Notes: generated from the letters alone by a model not told the origin. Shown: positions 19,393-30,659, counted from the first letter of the stretch. The stretch is DNA of 51,096 bases from Symsagittifera roscoffensis (GCF_963678635.1 NW_026971464.1:1-51096), one strand, 5' to 3'. A program made the numbers and translations.

Positions 19393-22300
19393 ATGCCCGC
19401 TCTTAACCGAAGCGAGAAAGTGAAGTTTGGAGACTGTGGAAATATGTATGTTGGGGTGCATGCAGCTCGACATCAAAAAAGATGTGCTAAAGGAGTTATT
19501 TCTTGTCCTGGTTGTAAGTATTCCACTTACAATCAACAAGAAAAGAACTATCACATGCAGAAGAAGCATGCACCTTCAAGTTCAAAGCAGTCAATGGTTT
19601 GTCCTTCTTGTGAGCAAGAGTTCCGAAGTTACTACTCTCTCCAACAACATATGAGAAAAGAACATGGAGCAAAACAACGGAAACCCAGTGATATGTTGGC
19701 CGATTTGAACAAAATTGTGGACGAAGAAGGCGAAGATACGAAGGGAACTTAATGATTGTCAACATTTTCTGGTGGATACGGAGATTGAAAATGGAAGACG
19801 TAAGGTATTTAAATTCCAAATGTCCAAACTAGACATAAAAAAACAACGAGAAACTTCAAAGAAGTCTTCAACAAGCTCGATTTTGCCGCTAAAATCAATA
19901 TTGCTCTGGGTTCTGATCTTCAAAATATTGAGACTGGTTAATATCGATATTTCTACGCCCATGAAAACAACACTTCGCTCAAAAAATCCCACTTACTCTG
20001 TACGAAAGCGGATTTGATAACAATCCAAAGAAAAGTGGAAAAAATTGATATTGTGGAGCAGTATACCCAAGAACGTCAAAACACAAAAAAGGCGATTCAA
20101 GTTGATCACTAACGTCACATTTTTGCTGCTTTGCTGAAAAACATTCCAATGAGATGTCCAGACTCTGTCTTACCCAAACCTCAACCGAAAAATTATTATT
20201 TTAACTGTCTTTTATCTAACAAAGACAAGGAACCATACAAAGATCATAAGTGTCTTATCCGCGCATTGGCAATGTACATGAACGGACACAATGATCTCCA
20301 CTCTCACGCTTTTAGATAATTTACAGACTTTATATTAAAATCTGCTTATTATCCTAAAATTGTTCTTGGAGTCTCTGTAGAAGACTTATCTGTTGTCGAC
20401 GAAATTATTCAAAGAAACATCTTTATATACGATTTCGGTATCCAAGGAGAAGAATATGTAGGAGAACTAGCTCGACGAAGCATCGGAAGATTTGATAAAA
20501 CAGTAAAGCTACTGAGATTTAACAATCATATCGTTCTACAAATGACATAGATAGTTTCTTCAAGTGCTTTCGATGCCCTAGTTGTGATACTCTCTTCAAA
20601 AGATCTGAGTTTCTCAACAAACATCTTCGAAGGTGCAAGGATCGAGTTTAACATAAATACCCAAAGAACGTGTATGAGCTTCAAGAAACCTTGTTTGAAA
20701 AACTAGAGGGGTTCAATCTTCCAGCTTCTTAAGATACCAAACTTTTTAATAATATAGCAATTTTCGATTTTGAGTCGATTTGTTTTCCTTCAAAGGAATT
20801 GAAATAATTACAAACTACCACCTGGATTGGAAAACATGTTCCAATGTATGTCAGTGTCTATAACATCAAATCTGATTGATGATTCCATCTTTTAGTACAA
20901 CAAGGATCCACAGGACTTGATTATTGATTTTGTAAGCAAACTCGAGCTGTTGGCTGAGAAAGCTAAGCTGAAGATGAGAACAGAAGTTCAAGAAATTGAA
21001 GTGGCTGTCAAAAAACGATTGAAAAAGATTTTTGATGATCTAAACAAACGCGGTAAAAGTTATTCGAGAAACAAATCTGAGTACGAAGACGAATGTATAG
21101 AGGACTCAGAAGACGCATATACTTCAACACAATTCTTGCAAATTCAGAAAAGTCAACTCATCGATTTGAAACAACATCTGAAAAGACATGAAAACACTTG
21201 ACTTGTTTTTGGATTTAACAGCCGCAGAAGTGATTTGAATTTGATTAAGTCATTTTTAATCCCTTATTTGATTCGCGAGAAAGAACATGAAACATCAGTA
21301 ATCAAAAAAGCGAACGATTTTTTTTTCTTCAAGTTTGGAGATGTACAACTACTCTCAAAGCCTATAAAGCTAGCGAAACGAAAAGACTCTTTCCCTATGA
21401 ATGGTTCGATAAACCAGACAAGCTTGATTTTCCCGAATTGCCACCGTATGAAGCTTTTTTCAGTAAACTAAGAAACAACAATCCTGTAGACAAAGACTTC
21501 CTTGATAATGAGAAGCTGAGAAAGAGTGGGCTTGACAAAGAACAGGCACTGAAAAAGCTTCAAATCAAGACTGTTCCTTCTTCTGGTTTGGATAATTACA
21601 ATAAACGGAATGACAGTGTTCAAAGACTTTTTGAAGTGATACAACAACAAGGATCTAGTTCCAACCACGGAGGCAATGCAAAAAATGATTCAGTTTTTTC
21701 ATAACAAGGGGATAAATATGTTGAAATTCGGATGCACACTTCCAAATCTAGCAAATATATGTCTACACAAATCTACAAATTCCAAGTTTCATCCTTTTGC
21801 GATAGTGATCTAGATTTGTGTGAAAAAATTAGAGTGACATGACTGGTGAATCTTCCATTGTTTTCATTCGAAAAAACGTAAGTGATGGAATATACAGCAG
21901 AAATTCATCAAATGTTTGTAAATCAATCGTTGAAAATGATGCAAGCGAGGCTTACCATTTCTCAATGTGTCAAGATATGCCAGCGGGTCTGTACACGAGA
22001 TGCGAGACTGTACAAGGATATTCAGAAGTTCAAAGCCAGACACATTTGAACTCGCAATTTTGAGAATAGGGCCATGTCTTTCTATCAGGAAACAAGACGA
22101 GATTGTAAAATTAAGAGCGTTTTCACATCTTGAAAACAGAAGAAAATTGACTGTTTTATTGTGGACGGTTATTGTAGTCACTGAAAAACAGTGTTCGAAG
22201 CAATGGTTTGCTACTACCAGTTCTGTCCCTGTCAAGAAGCTCGTCCCTCCATAACAAAACAGGATATTGAGCGAGGAAACAAGAAGAGAGAGATTGATGA

Positions 22301-23674
22301 TATGCGACAAGAAAAATACATTTAAGAGAAAAGATACAAAGTGGAAGAAATGTGGGAGTGTGACTGGTGGGAAAGTTTCAATACCGATGACAATATCAAT
22401 AATCACGTCAGAACCCACTTTCACTACAAAAAACCTCTAATTACAGACTCCCTACTAGCAAAAATAAAAGAATAATCTCTTTTTGGCCACGTTCAGTGCG
22501 ATTAAGTTGTTTCAGATGAGCCAAAATCAAAAATTGCCAAAACTCCTCCAGTTTTAAAAAACACTGAACTTGGAAGAAATGATTTTAGAGACTACTTGAA
22601 AAAGTATGCAATCGAGACCGAAAGGTTAAAATATCCTCAGAGAAGGCTGATATCTAGTTTCAAGCTAGAAAACGGAACATTTATAACTCCTCTGTTCCTT
22701 TTTACATGGAACTCGGACTGCAGTGAACCAAAATTTACCGTTTTGTTCAATAATCTCCTCGGAAAAGCTTCAATACTTGCGTTCAGTCAGTGATTGATGG
22801 TGATTGATGCTAGAAAAGAAGGAGATGAAAAACCTTTGTCAGGATTTTTGGCAGAAATTATGAAGCTTTTAGGTAATTGTTCCTACGGATATCAGAACTT
22901 GCATAGATCCAGGTATACAATTATGAAGTATGTAAACAATGAAAAAACTCACAAAGCGACCAATGAGCCGTTGTTCAAAAGATTGAATACAGTTGAAAAA
23001 AAACTTTTATGAGGTGGTGTTGTTGAAATCAACCATTGAACACAGAGAACCCATCGTTGTAGGATTTTTCATACTGCAGTATGCAAAAGTGACAATGCTG
23101 GATCTCTACTATAACTTCTTTGACAAGTTCTCTGATGTAAATATACTTGAAGAGTTGGAGATGGATGCAGATTCACTTTACTTGGCACTTGTCGAAGAGA
23201 ATTTATACGACTGTATCCAACCCGATAATAGAGCTTTTTAGGGAAAAATGAGGAAAAATAACTGTAGAGACTCCTTCGAGGCAATTGCAAAATCTAATTT
23301 TTCTCTCAAACGTGTTGCTTTACGCATAAAAAGCATGATAAACGGGAGACTTTTTCAAAAAAGAATTTAGATGCACAGAATTGCTCTGTTTGTGTAGCAA
23401 AACTCATTGCTGCTATAACAATAAGTCAGACAAGATCAAATTCAGCAATAAAGGTTTGAACAAACGGGTTCTAGAAGATTCTGGAGACAAACCTATGGCA
23501 AAATTAAGGAGTGTGCTCGATGAAGCAGGTAATCTCACATCTACTAATCGAAAATTCAGAACTATAAAACATATGGTTGCTACATATGAACAGACAAAGA
23601 AAGGACTAAGCTATTTTTATCCAAAAAGACAAGTTCAAGATGATGGAAGTCATACCAAACCATTGAACTTATAA
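19393..23674 (+). pseudogene. Polinton protein-primed family B DNA polymerase (pPolB), inner element
   Basis: Start ATG 19,393. N-terminal zinc-finger region: CPGCKYSTYNQQEKNYHMQK and CPSCEQEFRSYYSLQQHMRK are two C2H2-type fingers, and a third Cys/His cluster (CPSCD...H) is near 20,570-20,640. Exonuclease motif I, IFDFESI, is at 20,757-20,780, and FGFNSRRSDLN is the second exonuclease block. Polymerase parts: PELPPYEAFFSKLRNNNP, motif A region near 21,936 (DASEAYHFSM), motif B KLLGNCSYG at 22,863-22,890, and motif C as MDADS at 23,161-23,175, where Thr of the usual DTDS is Ala but both Asp remain. The C-terminus ends at 23,674. At least ten frameshifts or stops break it. It would replicate the element from a protein primer. 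Confidence 0.93.
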
Positions 23675-23744
23675 GAACTCATGCAATGTAAAAAATTTAT
23701 AACAAGTGATGCAATGTAAAAACTTTTATACGAAGTAATGTTTT

Positions 23745-24047
23745 GTTGGTGTTGCGGTAAATTTACAATGCGATGCAGTGATTTACAGATTTCCTCTCTA
23801 ATTTATTTTTTTCTCAAAAAATTGACTTTTTTGAAGTTTCAGTAGGTTTCAGCATAGCTTCAGGAAGATAGAACATAAAATTAGGCAATCAAATAGATCG
23901 AAAACAGCAAATCTTATCGTGTTTAAAGTTTTTTTGAAAAATTTTCATTTTTGTGACAAAAACACTAAGTTTTTGCACAAAAACTCTTTTCATTGACCAT
24001 GAAGCAAAAAACTAAATTAACCCTGATTACCTCCAACATCTACTACT
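23745..24047 (-). repeat. Right terminal inverted repeat of the inner Polinton
   Basis: Read on - from 24,047: AGTAGTAGATGTTGG, aggtaatcaggg, tttagttttttgc, then the stretch matching 7,263-7,533. It begins about 70 bases after the pPolB stop. The terminal trinucleotide is AGT on both ends. Confidence 0.78.
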
Positions 24048-24053
24048 TCATAG
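24048..24053 (+). repeat. Putative target-site duplication, right copy (tcatag)
   Basis: Follows the right terminus; compare tctgag at 6,925-6,930. Removing the element and one copy gives a flank that aligns with the uninterrupted MCP gene around 9,315-9,345. Confidence 0.5.
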
Positions 24054-24215
24054 TCATCTTCTGATTTTCATTAATGTTCTGATTTTTTTTGAAAGCATCA
24101 AACAACATTCCCTTAAATAATTCAAGCATTTAACTGTAATTGGCATCACGCACATCCAAGTAGAGATTGCGATCCGTTTTAAAATCAAACTCAGTACTCA
24201 GGTGACAGAATTGTT
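24054..24215 (-). pseudogene. Outer-element MCP, N-terminal fragment (other side of the insertion)
   Basis: On - this reads EFDFKTDRNLYLDVRDANYS and LELFKGMLFDAFKK, aligned with the MCP start of the inner element at 9,485-9,330. It then meets the terminal repeat at 24,047. With the C-terminal part at 5,893-6,930 this makes one interrupted gene. One in-frame stop lies after ANYS. Confidence 0.8.
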
Positions 24216-24289
24216 GAATTAAAAATTGGGACTTTATCAACAATCTTCAATGAAGAAAATGTACAAGCTCGGTACCGAATTTGACACGT

Positions 24290-24690
24290 TGGTTTATACT
24301 CAATTTATACTGTCAAAAATGTCTATGCTAAAGCGACTGTTTTTCAATCTAATTTTTCTAGAAATGGTTCAAGTAGATCTACTCTTGGTTTTTTTCCAGC
24401 TCTCAATTGTTTCCAAACTGTTTTTGTTCCCCCATCATTTGCAAAATGTTTGAGTTTTTTTGCGTCCACTAAAAACTCCCCAATCTTTGAAGCAGCTATT
24501 TCAAACAAACTAGTTCCAGTTCTTTTTGCACCTGCAACTATATATTTTTAAAAAATGGGATTGCAGTTCTCTCATGAGCTTGCGCAAGAGCGTCAAAACC
24601 TCTTCCATGTTGTCTTGCATGTTCTCGGAAATTTGGGAAGTCAGCTGATTTTTGAGCAACCATTTCGTATGACATTTAAAACAAAAAAGT
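24290..24690 (-). pseudogene. Outer-element pX basic protein remnant
   Basis: ISENMQDNMEEVLTLLRKLM (24,640 downward) corresponds to EDMQDNIEEVLELLNKLLGE of the inner pX. The basic tail follows toward 24,290 in other frames. Frameshifts throughout. Same order, MCP then pX then PY, as in the inner element. Confidence 0.7.
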
Positions 24691-24789
24691 TTATTCGAAG
24701 CTTTCGGGAACAAGAGAGCAATTCGTGTAAGTCTTACGGACACAAAAGGATTTTTTTTTGCCTGTACTATTTTTCAGTTTCATCTTGAT

Positions 24790-25019
24790 TTTTGGGAAAG
24801 AGTTTTTCAACAGTTTTTAAACAACGCAATAAGGAGTTTTTGTAACACCGGCTATGTTATATCCTATAATATCACTATATGTCGTCTTTGAATAATATAG
24901 TTTGGTTCATCCTCAGGTGAATGAACGGCTGTCTTTTTTGTAATTTTGTCTACTGATACATATATTCCATTATACTCAAATGCTTGAGCACCTAGATGTT
25001 CTTGAATTTTGTTGTTCAT
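24790..25019 (-). pseudogene. Outer-element PY, internal fragment
   Basis: On - from an ATG at 25,017-25,019: NNKIQEHLGAQAFEYNGIYV then KTAVHLPEDEPN, matching the middle of PY at 10,400-10,530. Upstream of it the sequence changes abruptly to spacer sequence like that upstream of gene L, so PY N-terminus, integrase, ATPase and the rest of the cluster are deleted from the outer element. The inverted copy at 44,918-45,073 carries the same junction. Confidence 0.7.
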
Positions 25020-25375
25020 GGCTAGAACCAAGATTGCGACCAAGTTTTTTTAGTGAATTCTATAAAAAGGAAGGATTTCTTTTTGTGAATTTATAAATGA
25101 TTTGAGACTCATAGCCAAATGATCAGTAGTCTTTTTTTCAAAATTTGAAATTTGGAAACAGATAGGGAATAGGAAAAGTAGATAAAACGCTGTAGCAAAC
25201 ACTACATAAGCAATTCATTTGAGATAAAATACTTATTCAAGTAATCAGTGATGGTATCTGCTATGTGTCAAGCATATCCAGTTTTTATTCGGACTACAAT
25301 ATAAAATTTTTTTATCTCTGTCTCAAAAAACTTTTATGAAAAAATCATTGTCACTCAAAAGTACTGTGTATCTAA

Positions 25376-25840
25376 CCATGCATCATTCTGCCTGTTGAAA
25401 TTTGCAAATTTCCTGTAAGATTAACCGGATCATCGCTCGATCAAATTTTCCAGGAATTAGATAAAAATCATTTCACTTACCAAATTGTTGTTTGTATTGA
25501 TACTTTATATATATACAGATTTAATTTCAATATTACTTCATCAAGAAGTGAAGTTTTCAATCAATTGAATCGTGCAGTCGAACAAAATTTGAAACATAGA
25601 ATAACGGAAAAAATACACAGTGTTGCAAAGAAACGCCTGCTGCGAAAAATCAAAAGACATTATCTCAGTTCTGCTCAGAGGTTTGCGTCTACTCAGACTC
25701 TTGGATCAGCTTTTTTGGAAAAGATTTGAAAAGTTCAAAACTCAAAGTATGAGACTGACTTGTTTAAAATTGTTGATTGTTTCATTGATGGATATGGTAC
25801 TGTGAATAGTGAGCGTGTCAGTTTTTCTATTAAAATTTAA
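25376..25840 (+). pseudogene. Polinton gene 'L', copy R2, same length and same internal TGA as R1
   Basis: Open from the stop at 25,373 to 25,840 apart from TGA at 25,727-25,729, exactly as in R1. Substitutions relative to R1 include QGLDKNQF to QELDKNHF and VVCIYTLYIY to VVCIDTLYIY; there is no frame-breaking indel over 465 bases. The third copy (44,044-44,502, -) has a sense codon at the position of this TGA, so the TGA appears derived and shared by R1 and R2. Confidence 0.5.
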
Positions 25841-25896
25841 AGATTTGTTTATAAAAATCTGGTCAAAGAGTCTTTGATATAACCTCGTACGATTTT
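25742..25896 (-). pseudogene. Gene 'X', C-terminal fragment running into the assembly gap
   Basis: The - frame ends at 25,742 with TDTLTIHSTISINETINNFK, nearly identical to X at 18,520. It is open up to the N block, so the rest of X would lie in the gap. Any product spanning the gap is artificial. Confidence 0.6.
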
Positions 25897-26096
25897 NNNN
25901 NNNNNNNNNNNNNNNNNNNNNNNNNNNNNNNNNNNNNNNNNNNNNNNNNNNNNNNNNNNNNNNNNNNNNNNNNNNNNNNNNNNNNNNNNNNNNNNNNNNN
26001 NNNNNNNNNNNNNNNNNNNNNNNNNNNNNNNNNNNNNNNNNNNNNNNNNNNNNNNNNNNNNNNNNNNNNNNNNNNNNNNNNNNNNNNNNNNNNNNN
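25897..26096. other. Assembly gap, 200 N
   Basis: Exactly 200 N, a typical placeholder length. Left flank is inside Polinton gene X; right flank is inside a Jockey-like endonuclease N-terminus. The true distance and adjacency are unknown. Confidence 0.98.
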
Positions 26097-29000
26097 CACC
26101 ACCCCACCAAACGAGATCCCATCCCACCTCCAAATCCACGACCCCGACAACCGAAGGCAGAGCCACTGACGTTCCTGCAACTAAATTGCAACGGGATACG
26201 GAACAAAACAACAGAACTGAGCCGTTTTCTCCGTACCCGTAAGATCAAAGTGGCCGCCTTGCAGGAGACAAAGCTCACCGCCAAAGGGAAAGACCCAGTC
26301 TTTGAAGACTACACTATAGTCCGAAAAGACCGAGGAAGCGGAGCCGGCGGAGGATTTATGTTTCTCGTGCACCACACAATCCCTTTCACCCCTGTGGACG
26401 AGAACACACCTCCTGGCAAGCCCCTCGAATACCAATCGATTCAAATCCCACTCCTAAACGAGGTGCTCACAATAAGAAACGTGTACATCCCCCCAGCAGT
26501 AGCTGCCCCTCGAACTTCACCCCCTCGTTGACCCCTTTCCTCGAGACTAGATGCTCCCTGATACTGGGCGACATCAACGCACACGACCCTCTTTGGTGCT
26601 CGTCCATTGAGGACTCGCGCGGAGAGACCCTAGCCGACGAAATTGAGGCATCGAGCTTTGGAGCGCTGAACACACCCACAGCGACCCGTATGCCAACTTC
26701 GGGCAAGGCAACCTCTCCTGACGTATCCCTCGCCTCAGAAGATCTGCTGTCGAAACTGAGCTGGGAGACGGAAACCACGCTGAGCTCCGACCACCTGCCA
26801 GTCATCATCCGACTATCAACCAGTCCCCTGACAATTCCAGCACCGAACAAGACCTTCACAATCTTCCACCGCGCGGACTGGGACGGCTTCAAGTCGGAAA
26901 CAGAAGCTGCGTTCGCGTCTCTCGACGAGCAGCCCGATCCCTACAAAGGAGAAAGGTTGTTCCGCGAGATCGTAAGCAAGGCAGCCAAGCACCACATCCC
27001 GTCTGGCCGTCGCCCAACGAGCACTCCAGGCCTACCGCCAGAAGCAGCCAGGCTCATCAGTCAACGCGATGCCCTGAGGACAAACAACCCCACACCCCCA
27101 GACTTGCCACTCCTCAACAACAAAATCGAGATGATCCTCAGGAAGTCCCAAACTGCCCGATGGCACGAATACCGCCAGACATTTGATCACAAAACAAAAC
27201 CAGAGAAACTCTGGAGGACCATTCGTACCATTAACGGCAAAAAACGCGACCCGCCAAACCCGTCCATTAGGTTTGACGGACGCACATACACCCGACCTAA
27301 GGACCGAGCCAGACTTTTCAACAAGCATTTGACGGCCCCAATCAAACATGAAAGCACAAAAGAGAACCGAGTCATCAAACGCAAATTGAAGTCACTTTCC
27401 CTCGAAACCCCCATACAGACGACCCCGTCCCAAGTCAGCAAGACGATCCGCAAGTGCAAGAGCTCGAAGGCGTGCGGCCCCGATGGGCTAAACGCACTGC
27501 ATTTGAAAAACCTCGGACATCACGGCGTCGCCTGGTTGACCAAAGTTTTCAATGGCTCCCTCGCAAAGTCCCAAATCCCCGCCATTTGGAAAAAATCAAT
27601 TGTCATACCACTACTCAAGCCCGGAAAACTCCCACATAACTGGTCCTCCTACCGCCCCGGCTCGTTACTCTGCCCCGCTGTCAAAAATTTGGAAGCCTGC
27701 ATCCTCCCAATACTTCAATCCCACCTGACCCCAGAACCACACCAACACGGCTTCCGCCACCTCCACTAAACCACAACTGCCCTGCTCGAAATCTCCAGCG
27801 CGGTCGCCGACGGTTTCAACCAAAAGAAACCGGCAGACCGCACGGTACTGGTGACATTAGACCTTTCCAAGGCCTTTGATATGGTATGTCACCGCTCCCT
27901 GCTGGAGAAATTGAGCAGAACTTCACTACCCCCTTCGCTGACCCGCTGGCTCTCAGGGTACCTGACCGGCCGCCAAGCACGCACCCTGTTCCGCTGTGAG
28001 ACATCTCCCGCCTGAATTGTCCGAACAGGTGTTCCGCAAGGCTCAGTCATATCACCGACTCTGTTTAACTCCTACGTTGGCTCCCTCCCCTCCCCTCCCG
28101 AGGGTGTCAACGTGGTGAGCTACGCAGACGACGTGACGCCTGGGCCAGCGGGCCGAAGATCAATATCATCACCGCTAAGTTGCAGCCATACCTCAACTCC
28201 CTAACGTCCTAATTTCAATCCCTCAAACTCGCACTCTCCCCCGGAAAATGCGCTGTAACATTACTCACGCCTGACACCAAGGAATGCAACGTACAACCAT
28301 ACTTGACGGTGGCAGATATCCCGATCAAGTTGGAAAAACACCCCAAAGTACTTGGTGTCAGGTTTGACCCGATGTTCAAGTTCGGGGAACATTGCATGGT
28401 CGCTGCCTCCAACGCCTCCAGGGCGGTCAACGCCATGAAGGCCTTAGCAGGCACGGACTGGGGTCAGAACACGGAAACGCTACTCGTGACCTTCAAAGCC
28501 TTGGTCAGGCCTCGTCTCGAATACGCGGCCCCAGTTTGGTCTACAGTCGCATCCGAGACCACTGTCAAGCGTCTGCAGACCATCCAAAACGCGGCTCTGC
28601 GGGTCGCCACCGGGAACCATCTAATGGCTTCCCAAAGCCACCTACACGAAGAGACGCAGGTGCTCCCGGTGAAAGCCCACACGGCAATGCTTGCAACACA
28701 ACATCGCTTAGCTTGCCACCTTCCCGCACACCCTGGTCAGAGACTCCTCGAGAAACCTCCTCCCCCCGCAAAATGAAACCCACACTAGTCTCTGCCCATG
28801 CCCCCCGTCTGGAACACCTCCTCGAAGGCGTTGACCTGTCGCTACCAACGAAGGAGTACCGACGACTCCTGAAAACTGTGCACACAGAGACGGTGGCGAC
28901 GACAACCCAGTCGTATCCACCGTCTGGAGTCCTCGGTACAAGACCCCCTCCTGTCAACGTCCGAGAGGAGAAGACCCTACCCAGACGTACTCGGAGGACC

Positions 29001-29228
29001 CTCAGCCAACTTCGGTCCGGCTACAGTCAACACCTGTTGTCGTACCGGGCCAGACTCGAACCAGACCGAGAGTCCTCCTGTCCCCTCTGCCATACAGCCC
29101 CCCACACAACTGCCCACATGTTCCAGTGCCCCACAAAGCCCACTAACCTCCCCCTCACTGCCCTTTGGACAAACCAGATGGAAGCCGCCCGTTTCATTGA
29201 CCTGGCCGGGGTACACCCCACAATGTAG
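26097..29228 (+). pseudogene. Non-LTR retrotransposon ORF2: endonuclease plus reverse transcriptase, frameshifted
   Basis: Frame 1 (26,097-26,531) carries LTFLQLNCNGIRNKTTELSR and KVAALQETKLT, the Asn and Gln-Glu motifs of APE endonuclease. Frame 2 (26,528 on) has LILGDINAHDPLWCS and SSDHLPVIIRLS, completing the endonuclease, then a long linker and SKACGPDGLNALHLKNLG, the first RT block. After a TAA at 27,767-27,769 the frame continues with VTLDLSKAFDMV, RTGVPQGSVISPTLFNSYVG and the catalytic SYADD at 28,118-28,132. Shifts then lead to KVLGVRFDPMFKF (28,303-28,776) and a C-terminal LRSGYSQHLLSYRARLEP with CPLCHTAPHTTAHMFQCP (zinc-knuckle-like) ending at 29,228. At least two frameshifts and three stops. 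Confidence 0.9.
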
Positions 29229-29262
29229 GGCCCCGGCTAGAGGCAACTACAACAACAACAAC
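26097..29262 (+). mobile_element. Jockey-like non-LTR retrotransposon, 5' truncated by the gap
   Basis: Markedly more GC-rich than its surroundings. It encodes an APE-type endonuclease and reverse transcriptase and ends with 'ccccggctagaggcaac' followed by (CAA)n, 'tacaacaacaacaacc', a short repetitive tail typical of Jockey-clade elements instead of poly(A). ORF1 (gag-like) is not visible; it may be in the gap or missing. Confidence 0.87.
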
Positions 29263-30659
29263 CAGATTTGACATGAAATTAGAAAATGAAATAAGCATAT
29301 TTTTTCAAAAAAAGTCATTATCAGAACTAGAAACAATACATCGCTTATGCGAACTAGAACGAACACAAATCCTACACTCTCTTGCATTAGCACTATGAAA
29401 AATACTTTATGCAGGATATTTATTATCAGAAAAAATCAAATTTCATCGAGTACGTAAGTAAACAACTATGGTTTTACACATGCAGAAAAAATATCACCCT
29501 TATATGTTTTTTAAGACAAACGATGTTACAACACCTAAATTTTACAAAAAAAAATACATTTTAAATATACACTTTCCAGACGCACATGTTTTTGGGGTAC
29601 AGCCGTACGATGTGGATCTAAAGAAAGCCAAAATGATCTAGAACTAAATCTAGATGAAGATAACAACTATCTTCTCACCCCAAAATCCTATTCTTATGCC
29701 ACCATGAAAAAAAATTTCCTCTGAAGGCATCAGAGCTTATGCCCGTAATCCATATATAGATCTTTAATTCAGAGGTTTTTACTCAAGATCAGACAAAAAA
29801 CATCACGTCCGTACACAACAATTTTGACAAAATCCAAAGGACAATCGATAGATCAAAATTTAAGAAAACTAGCCGAAACTGCAGGATTTTCTGTGATCTA
29901 CGCACAAGACTACAGCGGATACTGTGAAGATGTAAAATACTAAATATGTTTTAACGGTGAAAAATATCATCCACAAGATATTTTACCATGAAAATTTTTA
30001 TATAATTAACCTAAGAAATAATTTTCTTGCCATTCTAGGGTGGCCCTATTACGCCTTTTAAAGATAAACTATTTTAGACGCAATATTCAACTTTGTAGGA
30101 TTTTTTTTCTCACTACTAAAATGATTTTAAAACACATGCGCTGGACACACACAAGTAGACAAACAAGCAATCGTGGCACGCATTTTGTTTGCAGGGTTTT
30201 GTTGCACGCGTGGCACGCATTTTGTTTTCAACCTCAATCACTTGAATCACTAACATCGTTTTAGACGCTCAAATAAGGGAACAAAAATTATCATTCACAC
30301 CAAATACATACGATACTTCACAAGACAATAAAAGTCTAACGCCCACTGCACCACAATTACAAAATTTCCAAAACAAGCACTCATTATCTTTAGTACCACG
30401 AATCTTCATACATACACCATAACAGAACACAATTCTTCCAGTCATAGCTACACACAAAGCCCCTTTTCTCATGTAGTAACACATCAACCAAACATAGATC
30501 ACACATAAGAACAGATCATCGAACAGCCAGATACCACTAATTTCTAACCTCAGAAGAACCATTTTTTTTAGCCCATGATGAGCCGCCAAGTTGGATCCCT
30601 GAACCTCTACCAATCTTACCCATCCAACCTTCAACGCCAATCCTCCCATATTTCTTCTT

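Larger units (their letters stand above)
6931..24047. mobile_element. Inner Polinton/Maverick element, about 17.1 kb, nested in the outer Polinton MCP gene
   Basis: The element is bounded by 5'-AGTAGTAGATGTTGG at 6,931 and its inverted counterpart ending ...TACTACT at 24,047, so it has the AG...CT-type ends and 15-20 kb size of Polintons. The terminal repeats continue inward with roughly 70-75 percent identity by eye. Inside are MCP, pX, PY, integrase, ATPase, membrane protein, exonuclease-like protein, M, K (all -), L (+), X (-) and pPolB (+). Outside, both flanks are the two parts of one MCP gene. All main genes are frameshifted, so the element is dead or defective. Confidence 0.85.
25191..25896 (+). 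repeat. Direct repeat R2 (pairs with 17,970-18,676)
   Basis: Starts at 'caaacactacataagcaatt' and runs to the N gap. Left of 25,190 the sequence matches the inverted copy at 44,760 upward closely. Right of it the sequence follows R1 much better than the inverted copy. This marks 25,190 as a recombination or conversion breakpoint. Confidence 0.75.

Noticed and set aside
19330-19569. 79-codon ORF on - across the pPolB start
   Set aside because: It lies antisense to the conserved zinc-finger start of pPolB and has no protein-like features of its own; a shadow frame.
21864-22424. 186-codon ORF on - with hydrophobic stretches
   Set aside because: Antisense to pPolB motif A and the following domain, whose + reading is clearly conserved in arm B. 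The hydrophobicity is what A/G-rich sense codons give on the other strand.
6931-24047. Head-to-tail tandem array of two Polintons
   Set aside because: I first read the repeated MCP/pX/PY after pPolB as a tandem copy, but the MCP there is only the N-terminal part missing at 6,930 and terminal repeats lie at both breaks, so nesting fits better.
25742-26284. 180-residue ORF on - running through the N block
   Set aside because: It includes about 67 unknown residues and joins gene X to the antisense of a Jockey endonuclease; an artefact of the gap.
28565-28957. 130-codon ORF on - in the Jockey element, and similar ones at 27,032-27,349 and 28,977-29,246
   Set aside because: High GC content lengthens chance frames; the + strand carries the recognisable endonuclease and reverse transcriptase.
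30269-30649. 126-codon hydrophobic, Cys-rich ORF on -
   Set aside because: It is antisense to A/C-rich sequence, which gives Leu/Cys/Val-rich frames automatically; no signal peptide pattern or family match.
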